Positions 33,217-43,232 of a stretch of DNA of 64,000 nt are shown piece by piece (within the stretch, counting starts at the first letter, position 1; each line of letters opens with the position of its first letter). Below the pieces are notes generated by a model. That model saw only the letters and a list, made by a program, of their open reading frames with translations. It made no database searches and was not told the origin of the DNA. Source of the stretch: Methanorbis rubei. GTDB lineage: Archaea > Halobacteriota > Methanomicrobia > Methanomicrobiales > Methanocorpusculaceae. Location of the stretch: assembly GCF_032714495.1 (NCBI RefSeq), contig NZ_JAWDKB010000007.1:62001-126000 (forward strand), written 5' to 3'. Position numbers and translations under genes: made by a program.

Positions 33217-35256
33217 TTAATGGACCTTCGTCCCCGGAGCCACATCGAGAAGCGGAACAAGCAGAGATGCCGATTCACCCGCGGCGAACAGCATACCATT
33301 GCTCTCCTCTCCCCGGAACTTCGCCGGTTTCAGGTTCACCACCACGATGATCTTCTTACCAACCATCTCCTCAGGCGTATAACTCAGAGCAATGCCAGAA
33401 ACAATCTGGCGGACCTCGGTTCCCACATCCACCTGCAACCTCAGCAGCTTCTCCGTCTTTGGCACCTTCTCAGCCTTCACCACCAGACCCACACGGAGGT
33501 CCAGCTTTGCCACATCATCGATACTGATAATTTCCTCTGAAAACGGCTCAATCTCAACTTTCACTTCTTCACTCATAGTATTCTTACCTGCTGCCTTATT
33601 CTGTGCCTCAATCGCACGCTTTGCAAGCGTAGCCTCAAGGTCCTCACGCTGCTTGTCCTCAATTCTCGCAAACAACGGGTAAATCTCCCCCAGTGTTCTG
33701 TTCTCAAACGGCACCAGAGCATCCGCAATTGGATGGCTCTCGATATCATCCGCATAACCGAGCATTGCCCACAGTCTCTGTGCCGAATCCGGCATCACCG
33801 GCTGAATCAGCAGCGCACATGCCTTCACAATCTGTAAACAGTTCTTCAGCACTGCCGCTGCCGCCGCCGGATCCTCCTTAATCAGTTTCCACGGAGCAGC
33901 GTTCGAGATGTAACTGTTGCCGTAACCTGCAAGCAGAAGGATACCGTCAACCGCAGCCTTAAACTCATATGCCCGCACTGCCTCTTCAACAGACGCAAGC
34001 GTCTTTGCAATCTCATCAAAGATCTCCTGCGCAACAGGAACATCCGGCACATCGCCGAACTTCGTTTTAACAAGCGTCATACTGCGGTTTGCAAAGTTAC
34101 CGAAGGTATTGACCAGCTCATTATTGATCCGTGCCTGAAACTCCTTCCAGGAGAAGTCCAGCTCGCGGGTGTGGCTCGTATAGGCAAGCAGATAATATCT
34201 GAGATAATCTGCCGGAAGACCCTTCTCCAGATAATCCTCCTTCGTCCAGACCACATATCCGCGTGACTTGGAGAACTTCTGGCCGTCAATCGTCACCATG
34301 CCGCTCGCAACAACCGCAGACGGCGGCTGATATCCTGCGCCGTGCAGCATTGCAGGCCAGAACACGCAGTGGTGGTAGATGATATCTGAGCCGATGAAGT
34401 GCACGCGGTCGCCCTCGCACCAGTACTTCTGCCAGCTGCCGCCGGTGGCAGCTGCCCACTCCTCGGTAAAGGAGATGTAGCCGATCGGAGCGTCCACCCA
34501 CACATAACAGACGAGGCCCTCGGCGTCCGGTGACGGGAACTTTACGCCCCAGTCCATCATCCGGGTGATGCACCAGTCAGTCAGCTCGTTTTCAACCCAG
34601 CCGATCGCATAGTTGCGGGCATTGATGGTTCCTTTAAGGGTTGGAAGATACTCCAGCAGATAGTCTCTGAACTCGCTGAGTTTGAAGTAAAAGTGCTTCT
34701 GTTCGCGAAGTTCTGCTTTTGTTCCGCAGGTGGCGCAGACGGGATCAAGGATCTCTCCCGGTTCAAGGTGTCTGCCGCAGCCCTGGTCGCACTCGTCGCC
34801 GCGGGCATGTTTGCCGCAGTAGGGGCAGGTGCCTTCCACATACCGGTCAGGCAGGAACCGCTTGCAGTTTGGGCAGTAGCTCTGCTGAATGGTCTTTTCA
34901 TAGACGTATCCTTTCTCAATCAGGGTTTTGAGAATTGAGGTGGTTCGGTTGTGGTTGGTCGAATCATCGGTCATGCCGAACCGGTCGAACCGGATTCCCA
35001 TGGATTTGAATACTTCGTCGAAGTGTGCATGGTAGTGTTCGGAGACGGCTCTGGGAGTGGTGTGTTCCGTTTCCGCGGTGACGACGATCGGGGTTCCGTG
35101 GTTGTCGGAACCACAGATGAAGACGATGTCGTCGCCAAGCCGCCGAAGGTAACGGACGTAAAAGTCGCCGGGTATGTAGGTCCTCAGGTGGCCAAGGTGG
35201 CAGAGACCGTTGGTATAGGGAAGACCACAGGTGACGACTGTCGGCTTATTGGTCAT
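33217..35256 (-). CDS. metG: Methionyl-tRNA synthetase with C-terminal tRNA-binding domain
   Basis: A 679-residue class-Ia synthetase. The HIGH-type motif CHLGHLRTYIPGD is near residue 16 and the KMSKS-type motif QKFSKSRGYV near residue 331. Four zinc cysteine pairs (CPNC, CPYC, CDQGC, CATC at about 125-175) form the knuckle insertion. An EMAP/Trbp111-like tRNA-binding domain (DLRVGLVVKAEKVPKTEKLL onward, about 580-679) is fused at the end; in some archaea it is a separate protein. Confidence 0.96.
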   Translation of the reverse strand: MTNKPTVVTCGLPYTNGLCHLGHLRTYIPGDFYVRYLRRLGDDIVFICGSDNHGTPIVVTAETEHTTPRAVSEHYHAHFDEVFKSMGIRFDRFGMTDDSTNHNRTTSILKTLIEKGYVYEKTIQQSYCPNCKRFLPDRYVEGTCPYCGKHARGDECDQGCGRHLEPGEILDPVCATCGTKAELREQKHFYFKLSEFRDYLLEYLPTLKGTINARNYAIGWVENELTDWCITRMMDWGVKFPSPDAEGLVCYVWVDAPIGYISFTEEWAAATGGSWQKYWCEGDRVHFIGSDIIYHHCVFWPAMLHGAGYQPPSAVVASGMVTIDGQKFSKSRGYVVWTKEDYLEKGLPADYLRYYLLAYTSHTRELDFSWKEFQARINNELVNTFGNFANRSMTLVKTKFGDVPDVPVAQEIFDEIAKTLASVEEAVRAYEFKAAVDGILLLAGYGNSYISNAAPWKLIKEDPAAAAAVLKNCLQIVKACALLIQPVMPDSAQRLWAMLGYADDIESHPIADALVPFENRTLGEIYPLFARIEDKQREDLEATLAKRAIEAQNKAAGKNTMSEEVKVEIEPFSEEIISIDDVAKLDLRVGLVVKAEKVPKTEKLLRLQVDVGTEVRQIVSGIALSYTPEEMVGKKIIVVVNLKPAKFRGEESNGMLFAAGESASLLVPLLDVAPGTKVH

Positions 35257-35390
35257 AGTGGTTACTAATTTGGCGCGGAGATGGTATTAGGGTTGTTACC
35301 TTTCCGTTGCCGATTCAAAAATACCACTGTATCGGCATTTGGAGCATGATTAAATACTTCAGTGACTTATCTGCTCATAAGTGAATAGAA

Positions 35391-36182
35391 TTGCGTGAAC
35401 GCTCGTTTCCGGTACGAAGTCTCGGGTCTGCAAAGCCTTCCCCTCCCGCGGCTGAAGAGCTGGGGAAATGGATTCTGGATCATGCGGGCAAGACCGTTGA
35501 TCTGACCACTTGGGAGATAGAAACCTCTCTTCACGCCCAGCTGCCGGCGGTCACCCATCCTGCCTGCGGCGGAATGTTCTATCAGACGAGAGTTGCAGCG
35601 GCATTTTCCAATATTTCCGATCATACCATTACGGCAGAGTTTGATCTGATTCCTGACGATATCCTTGCCGACTGTTCTGCGGCAGAAAAGATCTCCCGCA
35701 GATGCTGGTGGGCGGTTCCTTCTCCTCAGGCACTGCATTATACAGATGCCTACTTCGGCGATGCCGATGATGCGTCAGCCGAGCTCGCAGACGCTGTGAC
35801 TGATCTCTGCCGTCTGATGCGGGATGCCGGCACCGCAGGCCATGTGCTCATCTATGATGATGCGCCGGACGCGGTTGATCTGGAGCATTTCTCAGGCAGA
35901 CGCTATCTCCGGTATGTGCCCGACGCCTACCTTGCTGATGTCCTTGAGGTGCAGCGGGACCTTATTCTTTCCAAGGATGCCGTGCCCAAACTTGCAGGCC
36001 TTGCCGACTGCTACACCATCCGGCAGGTCTGTGTGACCGACCCTGATGCCGAGGCCCTTACTGCGGTCTGCCGGTTGTTTGATCCTGAGGATGTCTCTAT
36101 CGCCGGAACCGCGCCTGAGGACGGTCAGAACGAGTACTGGAAAAATCTTGCAGACCTGCGGATACGGTTCGCGGATCTGTGA
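35391..36182 (+). CDS. Uncharacterised 263-residue protein
   Basis: The frame starts with a TTG at 35391 and no in-frame ATG lies near the N-terminus. The first 100 residues look globular (HPACGGMFYQTRVAAAFSNI segment); the middle is acidic and helical; the C-terminus ends QNEYWKNLADLRIRFADL. No signal peptide or membrane helix. I cannot name the family. It is divergent from metG, with a TATA-like ATTAAATACTTC about 40 bp upstream. Confidence 0.7.
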   Translation: MRERSFPVRSLGSAKPSPPAAEELGKWILDHAGKTVDLTTWEIETSLHAQLPAVTHPACGGMFYQTRVAAAFSNISDHTITAEFDLIPDDILADCSAAEKISRRCWWAVPSPQALHYTDAYFGDADDASAELADAVTDLCRLMRDAGTAGHVLIYDDAPDAVDLEHFSGRRYLRYVPDAYLADVLEVQRDLILSKDAVPKLAGLADCYTIRQVCVTDPDAEALTAVCRLFDPEDVSIAGTAPEDGQNEYWKNLADLRIRFADL

Positions 36183-36379
36183 AGTTGGGATGCCGCCTCC
36201 TTAGGATTTTCCGTGGAGCAGAGAGCAGACCAAAAGCATGCGATTCATGTTTACTCCAAATAAAATCAAGGATAAAAATCCCAAAAACGAAAAAGTATCC
36301 ATACAAAAAATTGAATTGAGCGAAAACAAATGCGGCAGACGGCTCATCAAACGCCTGCCGCAGTATAAAAACCAGACCT

Positions 36380-36931
36380 TTATTTTTCCCAGTGCAGCTG
36401 CTGGTATCGCTCAGCGACACCCTTTGCCACATCGGCAAACAGATCGCCGCCGTGCGCATCGATGCCCACTACAAGCGGCATATCCTTTATCCGAATCTCC
36501 CAGACCGCCTCTGCCATACCAAGCTCTGGATAGTGGCAGGCAGCAAGCTCCATACAGGATGCTGCAAGTGCGGCGCAGCCTCCCGTGAACGCGAAGTAGA
36601 CCGCTCTGCCGGACAGAGCCTCGCGGGCTTCTGCTGACATCCCGCCCTTTCCGATCAGTGCCCGCACCCCTGCATCGATCATCGGTTTTGTGAGCGAGTT
36701 CATCCGGGCAGACGTTGTCGGGCCTGCCGCAACAATCACGCCCTTCTCCGTGTCCACCACCGGACCGCAGTGGTAAATAACCGCTCCCTTCGGATCGAAC
36801 GGAAAACCCTCTTCGCGGATCTTCAGATGCGCCTCATCGCGTGCTGTATAGATGGTGCCCGACAGCAGTACGCGGTCTCCTGCCTTCAGATCCAGCACCT
36901 CAGCGCCCAGCGGCGTCGTCAGGCGGATCAC
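36380..36931 (-). CDS. Fumarate hydratase beta subunit (class I, heterodimeric)
   Basis: A 183-residue C-terminal subunit of an oxygen-sensitive 4Fe-4S fumarase hydrating fumarate to malate in the partial TCA route of methanogens. LKAGDRVLLSGTIYTARDEAH, FDPKGAVIYHCGPVV, AAGPTTSARMNS and IGKGGMS are conserved. I place the start at a GTG at 36931, preceded by GGAGGTG and overlapping the alpha stop in GTGA; an ATG upstream would overlap by 43 bp. Tartrate dehydratase is an alternative family name. Confidence 0.9.
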   Translation of the reverse strand: MIRLTTPLGAEVLDLKAGDRVLLSGTIYTARDEAHLKIREEGFPFDPKGAVIYHCGPVVDTEKGVIVAAGPTTSARMNSLTKPMIDAGVRALIGKGGMSAEAREALSGRAVYFAFTGGCAALAASCMELAACHYPELGMAEAVWEIRIKDMPLVVGIDAHGGDLFADVAKGVAERYQQLHWEK

Positions 36932-37752
36932 AATTCCACCTCCCGGATACCGCGCCGGCAGCACCAGCACTGGATGTTCACCGCGACCGGCAGCGATGCC
37001 GTGTGGCAGAATCCGCGCTTTACCTTCACCGCAAGCGCAGTCGTATCTCCGCCAAGCCCCATCGGCCCGATACCGAGCGTATTGATCGCATCGCAGAGCT
37101 CCTGCTCATACGCATCCATCACATCGATTCGTTCGAGCAGTGCCTCTTTGGCAAGCGCTGCCGCACCGTCGAATGTTCCGCCGATACCAACGCCTACCAC
37201 AATCGGCGGACAGGGTCTGGCACCTGCCGCCATTACCACATCCACCACGAACTTGGGAATATCCGCGGTCTGCGACGGCAGCATCATTTTAATCTGCGAC
37301 ATATTTTCTGAGCCTGCCCCTTTCGGCAGCACCGTCACTCGCAGTGTGTCCCCGGGAAGTATATGCACCGGCTGCAGTCCTTGGCCTGTATTGTCCCCGC
37401 TGTTGTGCCGCGAGATCGGGTCCACCGCATTTGGCCGGAGCGGCACCGATGCCGTTGCTCTTCGGATCCCTTCGCTAATTGCATCATACAGCTCCTTTGT
37501 TACGGGAACCGTTGGCGGCACCGTCAGATATACCACAGGAATTCCCGTGTCCTGACAGATCGGGACCGAGAGACTCTTTGCCTTATCGAGATTCTCCAGA
37601 ATGTTCGCAAGCTCGCCGCGTGCAACCGGATTCGTTTCCGCAGCTGCTGCATGCATCAGGGCAGCCTCGACGTCAGGGGGAAGAAAAATCTCCGCATCGC
37701 GTGTAGCCTCCGCAACTGCTGAGGCAAGGCGTTCAAACAACAGAGAACTCAT
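36928..37752 (-). CDS. Fumarate hydratase alpha subunit (class I, heterodimeric)
   Basis: A 274-residue Fe-S subunit. Cluster cysteines are seen in VPICQDTGIPV (near 65), the CPPIVVG segment (near 185) and the C-terminal CWCCRRG region. ISRHNSGDNTGQGLQP and GIGGTFDGAAALAKEALLE are typical. I use the ATG at 37752. Together with the beta subunit it is one bicistronic operon coupled by GTGA. Confidence 0.9.
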   Translation of the reverse strand: MSSLLFERLASAVAEATRDAEIFLPPDVEAALMHAAAAETNPVARGELANILENLDKAKSLSVPICQDTGIPVVYLTVPPTVPVTKELYDAISEGIRRATASVPLRPNAVDPISRHNSGDNTGQGLQPVHILPGDTLRVTVLPKGAGSENMSQIKMMLPSQTADIPKFVVDVVMAAGARPCPPIVVGVGIGGTFDGAAALAKEALLERIDVMDAYEQELCDAINTLGIGPMGLGGDTTALAVKVKRGFCHTASLPVAVNIQCWCCRRGIREVEL

Positions 37753-37881
37753 GTGATGAGTATATTGCAAAAGAAACAGATTAAGACTGTCGCTTGGGAT
37801 AGCTTCGCATCCACAATAAAAAACAACAAAAAAACTCAGAGAAAATTGAAAATATGGTATTGATTGAGAGCCAGGATTGGC

Positions 37882-38382
37882 TTAATTCTCAACAATAATA
37901 CGTGTTGGCGTGGGCAGCTTGTATCCGCTGTGCAGAAGTGCGTCCTTTGCCTGGTCAATGTACTGCGGGCTGGTCCAGACGGTAAAGATACGCTGTCTTG
38001 GTGCCACACGTGCTGCAGTTCCGACTGCCTTGCCGAATGCAAGACGCATACCCTCAGACACACGGTCTGCACCTGCGCCGGTTGCCTGCTTGTGTTCGCG
38101 GAGAACGTGGTGCGGGTAGGGGCGGATCTTGAGGTGGAAGTTGCTTCTTCCGACATCCTTCATCAGGCGTCTGTTCATGTTGATACGTGCCGCTTCCATT
38201 GCTGTGTGGCGGATCTGGCATGCCTCAAGTGCTTCAAGGTGAATTGCAACCGGGAATTCGGCTGAAAGGTTACCCATATCAAACTGTACAACCTTTACGC
38301 CTGGCACACCACCCATGTATTCACGGCGGCAGTATGCCTTCTTGGCAAGGTTGCGGTACATTCTTGCTGGTTTTCTTACCAT
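37882..38382 (-). CDS. rpl10e: Large ribosomal subunit protein L10e (uL16 family)
   Basis: A 166-residue basic protein of the 50S central protuberance near the peptidyl-transferase centre. It starts [20 protein letters not shown], contains [22 protein letters not shown] and ends with the [20 protein letters not shown] region, all typical of archaeal L10e. It is transcribed alone. Confidence 0.97.
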   Translation of the reverse strand: MVRKPARMYRNLAKKAYCRREYMGGVPGVKVVQFDMGNLSAEFPVAIHLEALEACQIRHTAMEAARINMNRRLMKDVGRSNFHLKIRPYPHHVLREHKQATGAGADRVSEGMRLAFGKAVGTAARVAPRQRIFTVWTSPQYIDQAKDALLHSGYKLPTPTRIIVEN

Positions 38383-38436
38383 GTCAAATAACTCCTCGCT
38401 CTCTAAATGTGCTAATCATGTTTGGTTGAAATCCTA

Positions 38437-39219
38437 TTAAATGTTCTGATTGCCGGTTTCCAGTTCCTCAATCATATGCAGGACTTTTTTACGGTACTGG
38501 GCAAACTCAACGCTCGTTCTTTCTCTTGGACGCTGGAGGGAAATCGTATCAATTTCATGTACGCGGCCCGGTCGCGGTGTAAGAATCACAATCCTGTCCG
38601 CGAGATAGACCGCCTCATCAACGCTGTGCGTCACAAAGAGGATCGTCTTTTTGGTCTTCTGCCAGATGTTCAGAAGCTCACGCTGCATCTTGTTTCTTGT
38701 CTGGGCATCAAGAGCGCCAAACGGCTCGTCCATCAGCATAACCGCAGGATCGGTTGCAAGAGCGCGCGCAACCGCTGCACGCTGGCGCATTCCGCCCGAC
38801 AGCTCATATGGATAACTGTCGGCAAACGCCTCAAGCCCCACCAGCTTCAGCTGCTTCTCCACCTCGATCTTTCGCTGCTCAGCAGGAACGCCGGTCATCT
38901 CAAGACCGAACCCGACGTTCTCGGCAACAGTTCTCCAAGGGTAGAGTGAATACTCCTGAAACACCATCGTCATCTTCGGCGAAGGACCGTTCACGACTTT
39001 TCCGTCGATTGTGATCTCGCCTGACGTCGGGATGTCAAGACCGCTGATCATGCGAAGCAGCGTTGTCTTGCCGCAACCGGACGGGCCTAAGAGGCAGACG
39101 AACTCTCCGTCATGAATCTCAAGATTCACATCTTCAAGAGCAGTAACCGTTCCTTTCCGTGTCTCAAACTTTTTTGTTGCGTGGTTGACCCGCACCCAGA
39201 CTTTGTCATAGTCGCTCAT
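38437..39219 (-). CDS. ABC transporter ATPase, nitrate/sulfonate/taurine class
   Basis: A 260-residue ATPase of the SsuB/TauB/NrtD family. Walker A GPSGCGKTTLLRMI (near 44), signature LSGGMRQRAAVARAL, Walker B VMLMDEPFGALD and H-loop FVTHSVDEAVYLAD are complete. It is coupled to the permease by ATGA. Substrate is not readable; the family takes up alkanesulfonates, taurine, nitrate or pyrimidine precursors. Confidence 0.92.
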   Translation of the reverse strand: MSDYDKVWVRVNHATKKFETRKGTVTALEDVNLEIHDGEFVCLLGPSGCGKTTLLRMISGLDIPTSGEITIDGKVVNGPSPKMTMVFQEYSLYPWRTVAENVGFGLEMTGVPAEQRKIEVEKQLKLVGLEAFADSYPYELSGGMRQRAAVARALATDPAVMLMDEPFGALDAQTRNKMQRELLNIWQKTKKTILFVTHSVDEAVYLADRIVILTPRPGRVHEIDTISLQRPRERTSVEFAQYRKKVLHMIEELETGNQNI

Positions 39220-39977
39220 TTGTCAAGCGCCTCCCAGCCGAACTTTTTCTTCTGCACATACTGGAAAAACTGGTCCATCACAATACCGATGATACCAATC
39301 GCAATCATACCGGCAATCACGATCTGAACCTGACCCCAGTTGTAGGTGTACATGATCATATAACCAAGACCAGATACCGTTCCGGGCAGCATCTCGGCTG
39401 CAACCACGCTCATCCAGGCAATGCCAAAGCCAACCCGAAGACCGCTCCAGATGGCAGGCCCTGCTGCAGGTACGATAACTTTGGTTAAAACCTGTGTTTC
39501 ACTTGCCTGGTAAATACGTGCGGTTTCAACCCAGCTCTTTCTGACGCGTTTAACGCCGTCAATGGTATTGACCAGAATCGGAAATATGCATCCGATAACG
39601 ATGATAAATTCAATGGATCCAAGACCGATGCCAAACCATGCAAGGGAAAGCGGCACCCATGCCATTGGCGGGATTGGCCGGAGAATTTGAATCATTCCAT
39701 CAGAAAACTCTTCCAGCAGTTTATAGCGTCCGAGAAGGATTCCCAACGGAACTGCAATAATGCATGCAATGATGAATCCTAACGATACCCGGTAAATACT
39801 AATCAACGAATTATCTACAAGACTGCCGGAGCCGAAAAGATCAGCAAACGGTGTGGCAAAAACTGCCAGAACGTTTTCCACTCGCGGCAAAATATAGGCA
39901 TTATTTATCAGAATTGCCGCGATCTCCCAACCCAGAACGAATAATGCAGGGAGTATCAGCTTAAAGTACCATTTCAT
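39216..39977 (-). CDS. ABC transporter permease, nitrate/sulfonate/taurine class
   Basis: A 253-residue permease with six membrane helices and the EAA-loop-like segment VAPAAG-type (VIVPAAGPAIWSGLRVGFGI, near 170-190) that contacts the ATPase. It precedes the ATPase gene. No periplasmic binding-protein gene is adjacent, unlike the usual three-gene layout; the next gene upstream is aqpM, 85 bp away. Confidence 0.9.
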   Translation of the reverse strand: MKWYFKLILPALFVLGWEIAAILINNAYILPRVENVLAVFATPFADLFGSGSLVDNSLISIYRVSLGFIIACIIAVPLGILLGRYKLLEEFSDGMIQILRPIPPMAWVPLSLAWFGIGLGSIEFIIVIGCIFPILVNTIDGVKRVRKSWVETARIYQASETQVLTKVIVPAAGPAIWSGLRVGFGIAWMSVVAAEMLPGTVSGLGYMIMYTYNWGQVQIVIAGMIAIGIIGIVMDQFFQYVQKKKFGWEALDK

Positions 39978-40062
39978 GGATTGTCTATCACCACCCGGTT
40001 TTCTGGTAGTAGTATGAAACCTGACCGGTTATCAATACTGCGGGAATGACAAAAAAAGGAGT

Positions 40063-40812
40063 TTAGTTGTTGTCGAGTCCTGCGACGTACTTGTAGAAGA
40101 ATGCCGCAAGGACTGCACCGACGATGGGACCTACAACATAGATCGGGAACGTCGTGACGAGTGCAGTTGATCCGCCCATAATCGTTGCGATAAGGTCGGG
40201 GCCAAACGTACGGGCCGGGTTGAGTGAGCCGCCGGAGATATTTCCGATTGCGATGATAACACCGGCAACCGCCATACCAATTACGAGTCCTGCAAATCCT
40301 GGGGTCGCACGCTGGTCAACAGCGACGCCCATGATTGTCAGCATCAGAACAAATGTTCCGATAATTTCCGCAACCAGTACCTGCCAGATGCTGATTCCCG
40401 GGAACGGTGCGGTTGCACCAAGTCCGCCGATAGCAAGAGCATCAGGTCCTGCGATAAACAGGAACAGGGCAGAGCCGATTGCTGCACCAATACACTGGGC
40501 AATGATGTAGGCAACCGTGTCCTTGGCCGGGAACTTCTTGATCGACCAGAGGGCAATACTGACTGCCGGGTTGATGTGGGCACCAGATACTCTGCCGAGC
40601 GTGTAGATAACAACCGCTACCGCAATACCAAATGCTACACCGACCGCAAGCCAGTCTCCAAGACCGCCAAGCGCACCGATACCGATGTCAAACGGCGTAG
40701 CCGTCGGTGTTCCTGCTGCAAGCATCAGCAGGACCGAGACCGCACCACAGCCGATAAAGACAAGGAGCATCGTCCCCACCAGTTCGGCAATACTTCTTTT
40801 TACCAGTTCCAT
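40063..40812 (-). CDS. aqpM: Aquaporin AqpM-like channel
   Basis: A 249-residue MIP-family channel with six membrane helices and both NPA motifs, SGAHINPAVSIA (near 78) and GGSLNPARTFGPDL (near 198). The Arg after the second NPA is the selectivity-filter residue. Methanogen AqpM passes water, some glycerol and possibly CO2 or H2S. It is 7 bp from the DUF2180 gene, within an operon. Confidence 0.94.
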   Translation of the reverse strand: MELVKRSIAELVGTMLLVFIGCGAVSVLLMLAAGTPTATPFDIGIGALGGLGDWLAVGVAFGIAVAVVIYTLGRVSGAHINPAVSIALWSIKKFPAKDTVAYIIAQCIGAAIGSALFLFIAGPDALAIGGLGATAPFPGISIWQVLVAEIIGTFVLMLTIMGVAVDQRATPGFAGLVIGMAVAGVIIAIGNISGGSLNPARTFGPDLIATIMGGSTALVTTFPIYVVGPIVGAVLAAFFYKYVAGLDNN

Positions 40813-40819
40813 AACATCA

Positions 40820-41026
40820 TCACCCGTTCAGAGCATTGTGGCATTCCGGACAGAGAATCCGTGGGATCGGCTTCTTCAGTTTCTTTGCCGGGAAGGGGTA
40901 TCCCCCCTCCCATACAGAGACATCGGCACGGATCATGTGCTCGGTGCAGAGTCCCATTCCACATACGATACAGATGCCGGTCGCTTCGCGATCGACACCC
41001 AGTTGTTCACACACGTAGCATTTCAT
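40820..41026 (-). CDS. DUF2180-type zinc-binding protein
   Basis: A 68-residue protein with cysteine pairs CYVCEQLG, CIVCGMGLCTEH and CPECHN, the pattern of a small double zinc finger. It lies between DUF2193 and aqpM with gaps of 4 and 7 bp, an arrangement I associate with methanogens. Function is unknown; a metal or redox adaptor is possible. Confidence 0.8.
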   Translation of the reverse strand: MKCYVCEQLGVDREATGICIVCGMGLCTEHMIRADVSVWEGGYPFPAKKLKKPIPRILCPECHNALNG

Positions 41027-41030
41027 TTTT

Positions 41031-42530
41031 TTATACCGCCTCGCGATACTGGCAGTACTGGTGGCGGGAGCCGATCAGACATGCCGTTGCGCAGCTCTTA
41101 CAAGCACGTGCAGGAGCTGCCGGGGTTCCTTTGTCAAGGGCAATGATGTTGGTCATCATAGTTGCCGTAATCGGCTCGCTTGTCAGCAGACATGGATAGT
41201 CTGCAATCCGCATCAGTGCCGATGCACGCACCGTGATGGCGCATGCAGGGTATGCATAGCGCTGCGGATTCATCAGGACCTCGTTCTCATGGATCGGAGA
41301 CAGGTCGACAAGCATACCACCCGAACGTGCGGCAAGCGGTTTTCCTGAACCGTTCTTTACGCGCTGTGCTTTGTCGAGAATCTTCCATCCGCGATAGATC
41401 ATGTCCATGAAGTCGCAGTTGTGCAGCTCTGCTGCTGCCCCTCTGGTCGGGCGGATCATCACCAGATTGTGGTAGCGTTTGGTCAGGAGGTCAACGATCA
41501 TAGGAGCGTTGAATCCGTCCATCTCCAACAGATACTCTGCTGCTACTGCTGATGCACCGGTCGCAACATCAAGCAGCTGGTAGCCGCTCTTAATGTTGGG
41601 CAGTGCCGCATGCAGGGTCTTGTCAATCACACCGGTAACCGCTTCAATTGTTGCCATCACAACATCGTCTTTACACATGTTGTAGGTGGACTGCGAGATA
41701 TGGTGTGAAATGTCGCCGACACAGTATGCGGGGATTGTGGCGATGTTTCCATAATGGACTCCGTCGTCGATTGCGGCCTTGACATAGGCCTCCATTCCCT
41801 TACGGTAGTTGTCCATATATTTCTTTGGGTCAAAGGAGGTCATTCCTGAACTGTTCATCAGATCAACCTGTGCTTTGACCGGATGCTGGTAGAGTGCCTG
41901 CAGCTGTTTTACCTCTTTGTCCGAGGCTTCGGCAAGGGTGTCGCCTGCTTCGATCCGCTTTGCAAACAGGTCGCCGATACCGTAAGAGGTGTTCATACCC
42001 CAGGATTTTGCGGCGAGGATTGCCTGTTTGTGATCAGTCGGGATGTCGGTCTTTTGCAGGATCTGGTTGACCACATTGCTGGTGGATCCGGGCATCAAGG
42101 CAAAGTCAACGACACAGGTGGGTCCGTAGAATCCTGCGTAGCCGCGTGCTGCCTCACGACCGACGATGTTTTCATTTTTCTTGATACATTCTGCGAAGGT
42201 ATCCATGCTCTTTGCGAATTTTTTGTCTTCATCGCAGAGAATCTCAAGAATCACCGGCGTCTGGTAGTGCTCGACGAACGGATCGTCTTCTGGTCTGACA
42301 TAACCGGTAAGACTTGATAAGACCTCGAAGTGGGTTTTCACTGATGCCTTGTGGAGGTTGATGACTGCCGCACTCTGGCCGTCAGCGACGGTCATCTTGC
42401 TGACTGCATCGACATACGGTTTTGCGTCAGTGAGGGAGAACTTCGTCCCTCTCTTCTGCTTGAGGACATTGACGTCTGCATACTGCGCAGCAAGCGCTTC
42501 TTCGACCATTTTTTTGTAGATATCAGACAT
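41031..42530 (-). CDS. DUF2193 family protein
   Basis: A 499-residue soluble protein of a methanogen-associated family of unknown function. Conserved-looking segments are GYAGFYGPTCVVDFALMPGS (near 136), GYQLLDVATGASAVAAEYLL and the C-terminal CKSCATACLIGSRHQYCQY, a possible metal or Fe-S site. The ATG at 42530 lies 9 bp after GAGGTG; the GTG of that site at 42542 is an unlikely start. First gene of the operon with DUF2180 and aqpM. Confidence 0.85.
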   Translation of the reverse strand: MSDIYKKMVEEALAAQYADVNVLKQKRGTKFSLTDAKPYVDAVSKMTVADGQSAAVINLHKASVKTHFEVLSSLTGYVRPEDDPFVEHYQTPVILEILCDEDKKFAKSMDTFAECIKKNENIVGREAARGYAGFYGPTCVVDFALMPGSTSNVVNQILQKTDIPTDHKQAILAAKSWGMNTSYGIGDLFAKRIEAGDTLAEASDKEVKQLQALYQHPVKAQVDLMNSSGMTSFDPKKYMDNYRKGMEAYVKAAIDDGVHYGNIATIPAYCVGDISHHISQSTYNMCKDDVVMATIEAVTGVIDKTLHAALPNIKSGYQLLDVATGASAVAAEYLLEMDGFNAPMIVDLLTKRYHNLVMIRPTRGAAAELHNCDFMDMIYRGWKILDKAQRVKNGSGKPLAARSGGMLVDLSPIHENEVLMNPQRYAYPACAITVRASALMRIADYPCLLTSEPITATMMTNIIALDKGTPAAPARACKSCATACLIGSRHQYCQYREAV

Positions 42531-42662
42531 TCTGGTATTCACCTCTTTTAGTACATTTGAATCATTATGCTCAGAGGTTAAATAGTTGCCGATTGCAGCA
42601 AAAAATCTCTCGCAAATATTTGAAATTATTCAAAAAAACGTAATATTTTTTCAAAAATGAAC

Positions 42663-43232
42663 TCATATGGTAAATAGGTGTCTGTCGCCGGTGATGCCAA
42701 ACAGGCCTGAACGTACTCCGCAGTCCAGCCATCCGTATCCGTAGGAAAAGTGAGCGAGGGCATTCATTTCGTCGCCGGTGGAAAAAATGTCGTTTGCGCG
42801 GTTGAATTCCGCTGTTACGATTGCCTGAACTTTCACCGCAGCCCGGTACATCGGGGTTTCAGTATCCGGGAGGATCACTACACAGCCTGCGGCTTCGGTG
42901 AGCATGCGTTTGTAGCGGCGCGTTTTTTCTGCGAGATGTTCATGCAGAGCTTCTGGTATTTTTTCGGTGATTTCACTCGGTCCTGTGGATGTTGTTCCGT
43001 TCAGAAAACCGAGCATGCATCCGGCATCAAGCCATCCGTATCCGTAGGCGAAGGAGGCTGAGGCGTTGACCAGATCTCCTTTGCGGTAGAAAACCATGCC
43101 GTCGTATGCATAGCAGGACACCATTTCGAGTATCTCTGCGGCGGTTGAGCCGACTGCGGTGTCTGCGGGAGCTGTTGCGGTGGCGGCTGAGGCAGCAGTC
43201 TGATATTTTTCGCCATAGGTCTGTATCAGCAC
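42663..43232 (-). CDS. DUF357-like duplicated-domain protein
   Basis: A 189-residue helical protein with two copies of the same module. One copy holds [21 protein letters not shown] then [10 protein letters not shown] (about 42-72), the other [20 protein letters not shown] then [10 protein letters not shown] (about 143-172). Start is a GTG at 43232, overlapping the dph5 stop by 7 bp with GGAGG upstream. The family is archaeal and commonly sits beside dph5. Function unknown. Confidence 0.8.
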   Translation of the reverse strand: MLIQTYGEKYQTAASAATATAPADTAVGSTAAEILEMVSCYAYDGMVFYRKGDLVNASASFAYGYGWLDAGCMLGFLNGTTSTGPSEITEKIPEALHEHLAEKTRRYKRMLTEAAGCVVILPDTETPMYRAAVKVQAIVTAEFNRANDIFSTGDEMNALAHFSYGYGWLDCGVRSGLFGITGDRHLFTI

